A stretch of DNA of 54,587 nucleotides from Armatimonadota bacterium (GCA_021324165.1 JAJPJR010000003.1:1-54587), one strand, 5' to 3'; positions 44,269-52,112 are shown, counted from the first letter of the stretch. The notes: generated by a model not told the origin, from the sequence alone. A program made the numbers and translations.

Positions 44269-45084
44269 ATGAAGACCACAATCTCCACATATCACGAACT
44301 TCAGCGAGCAGTCGAGCACTTTGCTTCAACGGCTAGCAACATCATCCTCGTTGGCGAGCCGGGCTTAGCCAAGACCTCCATCGTCAAGAAAGCGGTCAAT
44401 GGCTCCGGTAAACACCTCGACGGAAACCTCTCGGCATTCGAGTTCTACAAGCTCCTGTACCAGCACCAGGATGAACTCTTTGTTCTCGACGATGTCGATT
44501 CGCTCTACGGCGACCGAGCCTTTATCCGGCTGCTCAAACAAGCCTGCCAGACGACGCCAGTCAAAACCGTGTCCTGGCGCACCAGGCACAGCGATATCGG
44601 CGATGAGGGTGTGCCAAGCGAGTTCGAGACGACCAGCCGCTTTGTCATCATTGCAAATGATTGGCGCACACTGAACCGGAACGTTGCGGCAATCGAAGAC
44701 CGGGGCATCCTCATCCACTTTGCGCCAAGCCCGGAGGATATCCACAAGTATGTCGAGACCTGGTTCGACGACCAAGAGGTTCTTGACTTCGTTTGGAGAT
44801 GGCTCCCATATGTCCGCTCAGTCAGCGCCCGACTCTACATCACGGCGTCGCAGTTGAGGGAAGGCAATCTGGATTGGCAGCGCACAGTCCTCGATACAAT
44901 GGGCATCGACAGCAACAATCGGCTCCTGGTGGACTTGCAGGCGCTCGACATCCCAACCGAGGCGAAGGTTGAGGAGTATGCGAGGCAAACCGGACGAAGC
45001 AGAGCAACCTACTTTCGTGACCTCAACCGGCTGATGGAGCGCCGCAATCGAGACCGCTCAACAGATGGAGAGTCAAAGTCGTGA
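44269..45084 (+). CDS. AAA-type ATPase of replication-like module
   Basis: The 271-aa protein has Walker A GEPGLAKTSIVKK near residue 29 and Walker B LFVLDDVDSLYG near 70, with a sensor-like IIANDWRTLNRN. The C-terminus carries a helix-turn-helix (VEEYARQTGRSRATYFRDLN). It resembles plasmid and phage ATPases that act on DNA; its partner is uncertain. Its stop overlaps the polymerase-like gene (GTGA), so they form a two-gene unit. AAGGG is at the ATG. The TTCCTCAA motif precedes it. Confidence 0.72.
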   Translation: MKTTISTYHELQRAVEHFASTASNIILVGEPGLAKTSIVKKAVNGSGKHLDGNLSAFEFYKLLYQHQDELFVLDDVDSLYGDRAFIRLLKQACQTTPVKTVSWRTRHSDIGDEGVPSEFETTSRFVIIANDWRTLNRNVAAIEDRGILIHFAPSPEDIHKYVETWFDDQEVLDFVWRWLPYVRSVSARLYITASQLREGNLDWQRTVLDTMGIDSNNRLLVDLQALDIPTEAKVEEYARQTGRSRATYFRDLNRLMERRNRDRSTDGESKS

Positions 45085-46451
45085 GCGTCGTCCGGTATTG
45101 CTCGCAATGGTTTCGGGATGAGATTTTGAGACTGTATCCGGCTCTCGATTCAAAGCCGGGACGATGGGAGTTCCTCCAGTATCTGATTTACTGCCAGCAC
45201 TTCGATTTTGCGACCGATAATCTTGTCGCCTCAGCAAAGGTTGTGTCGGAGTGGATGGACAAGGAGAAATCGTTCCATCAGAACAACTTCAGCGTTCGAG
45301 ATGTCGCCGAGGACTTCTCCGAGCATGTCTTTCGAGTGGCTCTCTCAGGATATGTGTATGAGCCTTCCAGGGGTAGGTGCGAATCTCGAATAGTGCTCAG
45401 CAGGTTTCCCAAGGAGGTCGAGGGGCTTTGGGAAAAGGAACGCCGTTCCCGGCGCACACCACGGGTTGAGTTTGTCACCGGCAAAAGGGCGGTGAACCCA
45501 AAGCGCAGCTTCACACTCACGTCAGCACCGGAAGCATCCCGGTTGATGGCTGAGTACATGAACGCATTGCCGACCAACCGATTCTCCAAGGCAGTTTCCG
45601 CTCATTGGGAGGAGGCAGCCGAGCTTGCCGCAAGCTTGGGTGAGATGCACACACCCGAGGGACGACAGAGTGCAGTCCTTGCCCAACTTTTGACCAGCCC
45701 CAAGCCTCTCTACAAGACCACAGAGAATAGCGCCCGAATCTTCTCGGCAACTGACACAAGCATCGCTAACCTGAAGCAATGTGTGCGGGATGTCCTGTGC
45801 CAAGACTGGCTCAAGTGCGACCTGGCGTCAGCCCAGTACAGCATCAATTACCGTGTCTGGGGAATGGAAGAGGCGGGTGTCCCGTTTGTGGCTTCGCCAT
45901 TTGACACTCTCATTGCAGACCTTCGGCTGACGCCGGATGCACGACCTGCGCTCAAGAAAATTATCTATTCCATTTGCTTTGGCATGAGCACTCGCCGAGA
46001 CCCGTCTCGTGAGAACGTCTGCGACCTGGCGAATGCAATCACCCCGAATCTCTGGTACCGCATGAAAAGCCATTCGCTCGTCAAGGGACTACTGGAAACG
46101 AGACAGGCGCAGTTCAAGCAGATTCGTGAAACTGGGTTTGCGCTCGACGCCTGGAAGAACGCCATCCTGTTGGAGCCGGAGCCTCACGATGGACTTCCTG
46201 GCGATGACGTGAGAAGTGTTCTGGCACAAGTAGCGCAATCCTATGAGCAAAGACTGATGTTTGAGGTCTACCGACTAGCGATTCAAAATCCTGGGAAGCA
46301 TGGGTTTAGCATCATGGTAAATGTTTATGATGGGCTCTACATTTGCGTCCACGACGCTTCCGACGCAGAGGACTGGAAGAGACGAATTTCTAGCGCCGTA
46401 GAGACTGAGGCTTCTACTCTCGGAATCAAGACTCAGCTTGAGTGGAATTAG
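45081..46451 (+). CDS. Compact family-A-type DNA polymerase-like protein
   Basis: 456-aa protein with palm/fingers motifs of family A DNA polymerases. Motif A is CDLASAQYSINYRVWG (Asp at residue 247). Motif B, RPALKKIIYSICFGMS, aligns base for base with the family R-x3-K-x6-Y/F-G-M-S pattern. Motif C is VNVYDGLYICV (YD in place of HD). No 3'-5' or 5'-3' exonuclease domain is visible, and the N-terminal 240 residues are unassigned. Coupled to the ATPase, it may be the island's replication polymerase. GTG start. Confidence 0.68.
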   Translation: MSVVRYCSQWFRDEILRLYPALDSKPGRWEFLQYLIYCQHFDFATDNLVASAKVVSEWMDKEKSFHQNNFSVRDVAEDFSEHVFRVALSGYVYEPSRGRCESRIVLSRFPKEVEGLWEKERRSRRTPRVEFVTGKRAVNPKRSFTLTSAPEASRLMAEYMNALPTNRFSKAVSAHWEEAAELAASLGEMHTPEGRQSAVLAQLLTSPKPLYKTTENSARIFSATDTSIANLKQCVRDVLCQDWLKCDLASAQYSINYRVWGMEEAGVPFVASPFDTLIADLRLTPDARPALKKIIYSICFGMSTRRDPSRENVCDLANAITPNLWYRMKSHSLVKGLLETRQAQFKQIRETGFALDAWKNAILLEPEPHDGLPGDDVRSVLAQVAQSYEQRLMFEVYRLAIQNPGKHGFSIMVNVYDGLYICVHDASDAEDWKRRISSAVETEASTLGIKTQLEWN

Positions 46452-46473
46452 GTATCTCTGCCACCTCGGGGAG

Positions 46474-46482
46474 TTGTCCACA
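46474..46482 (+). promoter_or_regulatory. DnaA-box-like TTGTCCACA
   Basis: Single exact TTGTCCACA (a recognised DnaA box variant) 23 nt after the polymerase-like gene, followed by a hairpin and a moderately AT-rich stretch. A replication origin is possible, but a single box is weak evidence. Confidence 0.3.
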
Positions 46483-46486
46483 GGGT

Positions 46487-46514
46487 AATGCCCTGAGCCC
46501 GAGCCTCGGGCATT
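46487..46514. terminator. Hairpin after polymerase-like gene
   Basis: AATGCCC (46487-46493) pairs with GGGCATT (46508-46514), with an inner GAG/CTC pair and a CCCGAG loop. It is followed by TCC rather than a T-run. Terminator or origin structure. Confidence 0.45.
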
Positions 46515-46679
46515 TCCTAATTTGCTTAACTGTCCTTCTTAGCTCACTCCTCATTACTCTGCCACTGGTACGTATCATTGAACCTGAACATAATCAGAAA
46601 TGCCCCCCGCAAGTTGAGAGCTTCGCAGACTGCCTTACCCTCAGGGCATGTCTCAAAGTCTCGCAACACACTTCTTGCC

Positions 46680-47630
46680 TCAGAGCCCTACGAGACCACT
46701 CAGGTTCTGGTCGAAGAGAGTGGCTTCCCTCAAGTAATCAGAGATGGCGTTCGACTTGTGTCGAGAGTGCTTGGCAATGACTGCTTGAGCGACCGACGCA
46801 GCGAAACCATCGGTGATGACTCCGGCTCGTCCTGAATGCCCACCGTAATCTTTCGGGTCGAGCCCCAAGAGCAGCGCAAACTCCTTGAAGATGGCGCAAA
46901 CAGTCTGGTCGGACAGCCGTGTCATCCCAAGGCGTCCGCCTCTCGTTATCGGGCGAAATAGCGCTCCTTCGGAGAGTTCAGCCGCCGAAATCCAATTCCT
47001 CAGCGCCCTGACGGGACATGTGTCCGCCCGGTTACCAGCTTTGATAGCAACCTTCACCCCTGAGCCCTCTTGGTCAGTCTTGCTCCGGCTCAACATGAGG
47101 ACGACGCCTTCCGGGGAAAACGTCAGGTCAGATAAATCAAGCCCCGTTACCTCCGAGCGTCGAAGTGCCCCTGCGTACGAAACGAGGATGATGGCGGTAT
47201 CACGTACGCCTTTCATATCTGACCGCATCAGGGAGAGCCCCTCACGGAAATGCCTCGCACGGATTGGCGACTTCTGGGTTCTTGACATACCCTTTGCCCT
47301 TCGAACCCCAGCCATCGTCGAATGGACGATTTCAGCAGCGATGGGTGATGGCACACCGGCTGTCTTGTGAGCCACCGAGATTGCAGCGAGTTTTCGTTGG
47401 ATGGAGGACGGTCGATGAGTTTCAGCGAGCTTTGTGATGAAGAGCGCCACTGTTGATGACTCAGCGGGAAGTGCTCCAAGTCCATGCGAGACGCAGAACT
47501 TCTCGAACAGGCTCCAATCGGATTGATATGCCTTCAACGTGGCGGGTGCTCTCGATTGGCGAGCGTAGTCAATCGCATCGACCACGAGGCGCTGGATTTC
47601 GGTGGTTTGGACAGGTTGGATTTCGTTCAT
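46680..47630 (-). CDS. Second tyrosine recombinase (XerC/D-like)
   Basis: Site-specific recombinase of about 316 aa with a SAM-like N-terminal domain (APATLKAYQSDWSLFEKFCV). The catalytic set is GALRRSEVTGL (Arg), SRSKTDQEGSG (Lys), GGHSGRAGVI (H-x-x-R), AKHSRHKS, and Tyr in SDYLREAT. The ATG at 47630 was chosen; a TTG at 47660 is possible and lies 24 nt from the TTCCTCAA-type motif. It is unlike the integrase at the left end, so it could resolve dimers, mobilise cassettes or be a relic of another insertion. Confidence 0.88.
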   Translation of the reverse strand: MNEIQPVQTTEIQRLVVDAIDYARQSRAPATLKAYQSDWSLFEKFCVSHGLGALPAESSTVALFITKLAETHRPSSIQRKLAAISVAHKTAGVPSPIAAEIVHSTMAGVRRAKGMSRTQKSPIRARHFREGLSLMRSDMKGVRDTAIILVSYAGALRRSEVTGLDLSDLTFSPEGVVLMLSRSKTDQEGSGVKVAIKAGNRADTCPVRALRNWISAAELSEGALFRPITRGGRLGMTRLSDQTVCAIFKEFALLLGLDPKDYGGHSGRAGVITDGFAASVAQAVIAKHSRHKSNAISDYLREATLFDQNLSGLVGL

Positions 47631-47684
47631 TTGAAGCCATCGAGAACTTTCAATTCTCAATGACTACTTTGCGCAGCTTTTGAC

Positions 47685-47691
47685 TTGAGGA
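47685..47691 (-). promoter_or_regulatory. TCCTCAA motif upstream of second recombinase
   Basis: TCCTCAA on the minus strand, 24 nt before the TTG at 47660 and 54 nt before the ATG at 47630. The spacing departs from the other copies. Confidence 0.35.
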
Positions 47692-47711
47692 TTTTCCTCC
47701 TCTTCACACGC

Positions 47712-47719
47712 TTCCTCAC
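47712..47719 (+). promoter_or_regulatory. TTCCTCAC motif upstream of DUF2293 gene
   Basis: TTCCTCAC, one mismatch to the consensus; 27 nt between TCCTCAC and the ATG at 47747. Confidence 0.4.
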
Positions 47720-47731
47720 GTTCTGTTGCTC

Positions 47732-47746
47732 GGCTCGTATCGAGCC
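47732..47746 (+). repeat. Palindrome directly before DUF2293 ATG
   Basis: GGCTCG TAT CGAGCC, a perfect 6-bp inverted repeat ending at the base before the ATG at 47747. Candidate operator or translation-blocking hairpin. Confidence 0.45.
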
Positions 47747-48118
47747 ATGTCAACGAACTTCGAAGAACCACAACACACTCATCATCAGCGGAACCAACTC
47801 GAAGCCGAGATTCTGCGCCTATACCCGAGCATCCCAGAGTTAGACCTGCGAGCTACTCTCGACCACACCCTGGAGGACGGTTGCCAGCGGGTCGGAACGA
47901 ACACAAATCTGCCTCTAGCCGACCGAGCGAGGCGTGCTGTTTGTGCCCACGTTCGACACAACCACACACTCTACGATGAGCTTCTGGCTGGGTACTTAGC
48001 CAACGACGAGCCGGAGGACGCTCGTGTGAGTGCTCGATTTGCCGTCGAGCGCAGAATTCGTAGCACTCTGCGGGTCTGGTCTAAGCCTAAGAAACAGCGC
48101 AAGAACCTGCGTCGATGA
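47747..48118 (+). CDS. DUF2293 domain protein
   Basis: Protein of about 123 aa containing DUF2293: ILRLYPSIPELDLRATLDHT, LPLADRARRAVCAHVRHNHT, YDELLAGY, then a basic tail (RVWSKPKKQRKNLRR). Function unknown. I chose the ATG at 47747; the in-frame codon at 47726 lies upstream of the palindrome. It is divergent from the second recombinase. Confidence 0.75.
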   Translation: MSTNFEEPQHTHHQRNQLEAEILRLYPSIPELDLRATLDHTLEDGCQRVGTNTNLPLADRARRAVCAHVRHNHTLYDELLAGYLANDEPEDARVSARFAVERRIRSTLRVWSKPKKQRKNLRR

Positions 48119-48282
48119 TGAAAGCTCGCCAGTGGCGTTGGGATGCTGCAAGACAGAGGTTGAGGCTGGGCAATGCGGTCAGTTGCCACAGCCTCTTTAT
48201 GCGCTGTTCACGTTGATGAGACCGCTGAACAATCTCTTCTTCGGCAAGTCCCTGAGCGGAACCTGCGAACTCTGCCAACAAG

Positions 48283-48942
48283 TTAGTTGATGTCGTCAAA
48301 CAAGTCGGCGAGCCTCTTGCATGCAGCTTTGAGACGGGACTGAACACGGTCAACCGAGATTCCAAGGATGCTTGCAGCTTCTCCATAGCTGAACTGCAGA
48401 ATCCTAACGAGTTCAAAGACCGCAGCATCGAGTTCAGGAAGCTGAGCCAGTGACCACCTTTCCAGAGCTTCTCCCTCGATGTCGTCGAGGGACGAGCACT
48501 GGCAGGCTTGACAACCGTCCTCGAAATCGCCGAAGCAAATCCTCTTGAACGAGAGGAACCCTGCAGCCTGGTGTTCTTCTTCGGTGCCAACTCCGCTTCG
48601 AACACGATTCCGAGCGCCCGTGACATGCGAAGGGCACGAAACGTGAGATTCAAGGTCGATGCGAGTCTTCAGGAAGTTCTCTGAGCGCATGACCATGTAC
48701 CGCCCTTGCTCACGAGTGGTCATCGACCTATCGAGCCTCTGGAGTGCAGTTTGAGCGCCGAGGAGAAGTGTCTGCAGGGCGTCGTCGAAAGTGAGCCACT
48801 CCTCCCGATTCGCATACTTAGATGCAAGTCGCTTGAGGTTCGGCAAGATGCCTCCGACTCGGGGGTCGAGGTCAGGATAGGTCGGGAGTGGTGAATCAGT
48901 CGTCGAGTCCCGTCTGGCTCGATATGCGCATGGATTTTCCAT
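48283..48942 (-). CDS. Sigma-70-like (ECF-type) factor
   Basis: The 219-aa protein has a region-2-like N-terminal half (KYANREEWLTFDDALQTLLL, RLDRSMTTREQGRYMVMRSE). A clear region-4 helix-turn-helix is at the C-terminus (LPELDAAVFELVRILQFSYG, EAASILGISVDRVQSRLKAA). A Cys-rich linker (FGDFEDGCQACQC) lies between. TTCCTCAA-type motif 27 nt upstream and a 9-bp hairpin covering the ATG suggest tight control. It could drive an island-specific promoter class; a non-sigma DNA-binding role cannot be excluded. Confidence 0.7.
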   Translation of the reverse strand: MENPCAYRARRDSTTDSPLPTYPDLDPRVGGILPNLKRLASKYANREEWLTFDDALQTLLLGAQTALQRLDRSMTTREQGRYMVMRSENFLKTRIDLESHVSCPSHVTGARNRVRSGVGTEEEHQAAGFLSFKRICFGDFEDGCQACQCSSLDDIEGEALERWSLAQLPELDAAVFELVRILQFSYGEAASILGISVDRVQSRLKAACKRLADLFDDIN

Positions 48943-48946
48943 GCGC
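48926..48946 (-). repeat. Hairpin covering start codon of sigma-like gene
   Basis: Perfect 9-bp inverted repeat (GCGCATGGA / TCCATGCGC) with a 3-nt loop; the ATG at 48942-48940 is inside the 5' arm. It would hide the start codon in the mRNA or serve as an operator. Confidence 0.6.
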
Positions 48947-48969
48947 CTTTACCAAGGAAGCGCCCCAAC

Positions 48970-48976
48970 TTGAGGA
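48970..48976 (-). promoter_or_regulatory. TCCTCAA motif upstream of sigma-like gene
   Basis: TCCTCAA on the minus strand followed by GTTGG, as at the 30240 gene; 27 nt between TCCTCAA and the ATG at 48942. Confidence 0.5.
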
Positions 48977-49111
48977 TGTTAGTGAAGGTCGCAGCGCAGG
49001 GCTTTCACCTTCGAATCGGAGAACATTTCAGAGAAATCTCGAACAGGGTGACCGGAATTCCTGGAAAGTGCACGACAGGCTTGGTGGCATCAAAGGAGTG
49101 CCATCAAACTT

Positions 49112-49843
49112 ATGGAAAAACACGAAGATACGAATAGCCTTTGCCGCTTTTGTCAGGAGCGCCCCGCTTCCGTTCAGAAGCGTTCACTGTGTCAACGTTG
49201 CTACCAGCGATGGCTGAAGTCGCCAGACCATCAACGTGAACTTCTTGTGAAGCGGAGTCGGGCTGCGCTAATGCCGCCATCGTCTCACTTCATCCACGCC
49301 GAGAGTGTTTCAAGTCCGGAGGAAGCGAAGGGGATTTACGTCGAACAAGAGGAAGCGTGGCAAGACGCACTTCGCCGGGCGAACCAGCACTACCGAAATT
49401 TGGGAGATGAAGCGGCAATCATGTTAGCGCAAATCAAGTCCTTCATCGGTAGCGTGAATCAGCTTGAAGTCAGTGCGATGCTTGCTGGGATGAGCGGCAT
49501 CCCGGAACGACCAAGCTTTATGAACGAACCTCTGTTGCCATTGAAGCGGAAGCAGCAGGAGATGTTGGTGAAGCAGGTAGACGAGCGCTTCAAAGCCATC
49601 AACAATATAGTCCTTGCCGCAGAGCAGATTGACTGTGCTCCGTCCTTCCGAAATCGGAAAGCCAGGGAGGTCGGGAAGTATGCCCGATTGATTTACGAGC
49701 GGTCAAAACCCCTGTTCTGGCACTTTGGCAAGGCACGTTCGCATCGTTACTACAAGAAGGCTCTCGTACGGGCAATCATGGAGAGTCAGGGTAACCCGAA
49801 CGCCAGGCTCTGGCTCTCCAAGAGAGGGATGTCTCCTCCCTAA
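49112..49843 (+). CDS. Zinc-ribbon hypothetical protein, island
   Basis: The 243-aa protein has an N-terminal four-cysteine zinc motif (CRFCQERPASVQKRSLCQRC), then a long helical region (EEAKGIYVEQEEAWQDALRR) and a basic C-terminus. No known family recognised. The TTCCTCAA motif is not present at the usual distance. It is the last gene before the island's right end and is followed by a terminator. Confidence 0.6.
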   Translation: MEKHEDTNSLCRFCQERPASVQKRSLCQRCYQRWLKSPDHQRELLVKRSRAALMPPSSHFIHAESVSSPEEAKGIYVEQEEAWQDALRRANQHYRNLGDEAAIMLAQIKSFIGSVNQLEVSAMLAGMSGIPERPSFMNEPLLPLKRKQQEMLVKQVDERFKAINNIVLAAEQIDCAPSFRNRKAREVGKYARLIYERSKPLFWHFGKARSHRYYKKALVRAIMESQGNPNARLWLSKRGMSPP

Positions 49844-49872
49844 AGAGCCCACACCTTTCCCACGGAGAACAT

Positions 49873-49912
49873 GAGCGAGCCTTCCTGACACCAGGAGGAC
49901 TCGCTCTGTTTT
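49873..49912 (+). terminator. Terminator after zinc-ribbon gene
   Basis: GAGCGAG / CTCGCTC outer stem with a mostly paired inner stem (CCTTCCTG / CAGGAGGA) and an ACAC loop, followed by TGTTTTGCTT. Confidence 0.7.
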
Positions 49913-50046
49913 GCTTGTGAGCCTCTCGGAAAATTGGGGCTTCCCAAATCGCAGAATGGAACCAGAAATCTTGACCTACCCCACCCCCTACGAGCGAAAA
50001 ATCGGTCTCCGCAGGGTCAATCGAGTTCGAAACATCGGAAGGTCAC

Positions 50047-50066
50047 GTGCGTACAACATGCGTACA
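50047..50066 (+). repeat. Paired TGCGTACA repeats, right end
   Basis: GTGCGTACA (50047-50055) and ATGCGTACA (50058-50066), start-to-start 11 nt, 52 nt inside the right att site. Same octamer as the pair at the left end; probable integrase arm sites. Confidence 0.6.
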
Positions 50067-50117
50067 GACCGGGGTAGATTGAGGCTTGGAGGCAAGCGGG
50101 AGCCTGAGATTTGTAGG

Positions 50118-50210
<93 letters not shown>

Positions 50211-50324
50211 GCGAAACACGATTGTATCCCAGCCCGAGTGAATTTACCAGCCGCGGCGCGCATCGCCCAAAAATCCAGGTGTTTTGGCAGTAAAGATCAC
50301 GCCCGCAAACGGAACGTACGAACC

Positions 50325-50636
50325 GTGAGCATCAACTTCCTTGAAGAAGGTCGAAAGTTCATTCCCACCGAGATCGTGCTGTACGCCGCCCTCGCGATGA
50401 TTGATTTCGCGCTCACCATTCTGGCGATTCAAACCGGACATCAAGAACTCAACCCTGTGCTGCGCTCCGCGCACGACCAAGGGTTGTTCGACTTTATGAA
50501 ACTGTCGCTCACGCTTCTGGTTGTGTGCATCGCGTGCTACATGTGGCGCAAGCGGATCACCAGACATATCATGGCGTTGGCGAACGCCGTAATGGTCAGC
50601 GTGATCGTTTACCACGTCAGCGTCCATCTGGCTTAG
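50325..50636 (+). CDS. DUF5658-like small membrane protein
   Basis: Protein of about 103 aa with three hydrophobic helices (EIVLYAALAMIDFALTILAI, FMKLSLTLLVVCIACYMW, IMALANAVMVSVIVYHVSVH) and a TGHQELNPVLR-type loop, as in DUF5658 proteins; function unknown. I chose the GTG at 50325; the longer frame to 50238 has an unconvincing N-terminus. It precedes ubiD by 27 nt. Confidence 0.65.
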   Translation: MSINFLEEGRKFIPTEIVLYAALAMIDFALTILAIQTGHQELNPVLRSAHDQGLFDFMKLSLTLLVVCIACYMWRKRITRHIMALANAVMVSVIVYHVSVHLA

Positions 50637-50663
50637 CCTTTGGACTGGTAGACTCGCCTCGAA

Positions 50664-52112
50664 GTGTTCGAGGGTTTTCAACCGTTTCTCGGTGCGCTGG
50701 AGCGCGCAGGCGAACTCCGCCGCATCTCCCACCCGCTCAGTCCGAATTTGGAGATCACCGAACTGGCCGACCGGTGCATGAAAATGCCGGGCGGCGGGCC
50801 AGCGTTGCTCATCGAACGGCCCGCCGGATTCGAGATTCCTGTGGCGATCAACTGCTTCGGTTCCGAAAAGCGGATGGGAATCGCGCTCGGCGTGGGATCG
50901 GTTCAGGAAATCGCCGACGAATTGGATAAAACGCTCCATTTCGAAATCCCAAGAGGCTTGAAGAACAAGATCGCGGCGCTCGCCAAACTCGGCAGGTTTG
51001 CAAAAGCGGCGCCGAAAACTGTGAGCAAAGCGGCCTGTCAAGCGCAAACCGTTCAAGGAACCGATCTGGACCTCACCAAACTTCCCGTTTTAAAGTGCTG
51101 GCCGATGGATGCGGGCCCGTTCATCACCCTTCCCATGGTGTTCACGCACGACCCCGCAACAGGGAAGCGCAACGTGGGAATGTATCGCATTCAGATTTAT
51201 GATGAGCGCACGACAGGCATGCATTGGCAGATGCACAAATCGGGAGCAGAACACGAACGTTTGGCGCGTGAAAGACGCCAGCGCATCGAAGCGTGCATCG
51301 TGTTGGGCTCCGATCCAGCGTGCATGTTTTCGGCGGTTGCCCCTTTGCCGCCGGGAATTGATGAGATGCTGTTTGCAGGATATCTTCGAAAACATCCCGT
51401 AGAGATGGTGAAAGCCAAAACCGTCAATCTGTCGGTGCCTGCCGACGCCGAAATTGTGATCGAAGGGCTGATTGATCCGGACGAAAAACGGATCGAAGGT
51501 CCGTTCGGCGACCACACGGGTTATTACTCGATGCCGGAACCGTTTCCAGTGTTTCATGCGCAATGCATCACGATGCGCGAAAACCCGGTGTACCCCGCTA
51601 CGATCGTGGGCGTTCCGCCGATGGAGGATGCGTACATCGGAAAGGCGATCGAACGAATCTTTCTGCCCCTCATTCGGTTGACGCTGCCTGAAATTGTGGA
51701 CATCAATCTGCCCGTTGAAGCGTGTTTTCACAACATGGCGTTCGTCAGCATCAAAAAGCGGTTTCCCGGCCACGCTTTCAAAGTGATGAACGCGCTGTGG
51801 GGGTTGGGCCAACTCACGTTTTCGAAATTCATCTTTGTGTTCGAACACGATGTAAACGTTCACGATCTGCGCGACGTTCTGTTCCGCATCGGCGCAAACT
51901 GCGATCCGCAGCGCGATTCGCTGCTGGTGCGCGGGCCGGTGGATCATCTCGATCATGCGGTTTCGCAGATCGGGTTCGGCGGCAAAATCGGTTTTGACTG
52001 CACGCACAAACTTCCTGCCGAAGGGTATCCGCGTGAGTGGCCGCCTTTGATTCAGATGGACAACGAAACGAAAACGAAGATTGATGCCATCTGGTCGCAG
52101 CTAAACCTTTGA
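50664..52112 (+). CDS. ubiD: UbiD-family decarboxylase (prenyl-FMN dependent)
   Basis: Reversibly decarboxylates aromatic or polyprenyl-benzoate-type acids using prenylated FMN made by UbiX, commonly in quinone synthesis. The 482-aa protein has GGGPALLIERPAGFEIPVAI, cofactor-site residues in MYRIQIYDERTTGMHWQMHK, and the ERIEGPFGDHTGYY-like segment containing catalytic E/R/E residues. Length matches UbiD. The start is GTG with TAGACT ending 9 nt upstream. Its 3' end overlaps the GNAT gene by 12 nt. Confidence 0.93.
   Translation: MFEGFQPFLGALERAGELRRISHPLSPNLEITELADRCMKMPGGGPALLIERPAGFEIPVAINCFGSEKRMGIALGVGSVQEIADELDKTLHFEIPRGLKNKIAALAKLGRFAKAAPKTVSKAACQAQTVQGTDLDLTKLPVLKCWPMDAGPFITLPMVFTHDPATGKRNVGMYRIQIYDERTTGMHWQMHKSGAEHERLARERRQRIEACIVLGSDPACMFSAVAPLPPGIDEMLFAGYLRKHPVEMVKAKTVNLSVPADAEIVIEGLIDPDEKRIEGPFGDHTGYYSMPEPFPVFHAQCITMRENPVYPATIVGVPPMEDAYIGKAIERIFLPLIRLTLPEIVDINLPVEACFHNMAFVSIKKRFPGHAFKVMNALWGLGQLTFSKFIFVFEHDVNVHDLRDVLFRIGANCDPQRDSLLVRGPVDHLDHAVSQIGFGGKIGFDCTHKLPAEGYPREWPPLIQMDNETKTKIDAIWSQLNL

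Noticed and set aside
46442-46780. 112-aa open frame after the polymerase-like gene
   Set aside because: It overlaps the well-supported second recombinase in antisense and shows no protein-like features.
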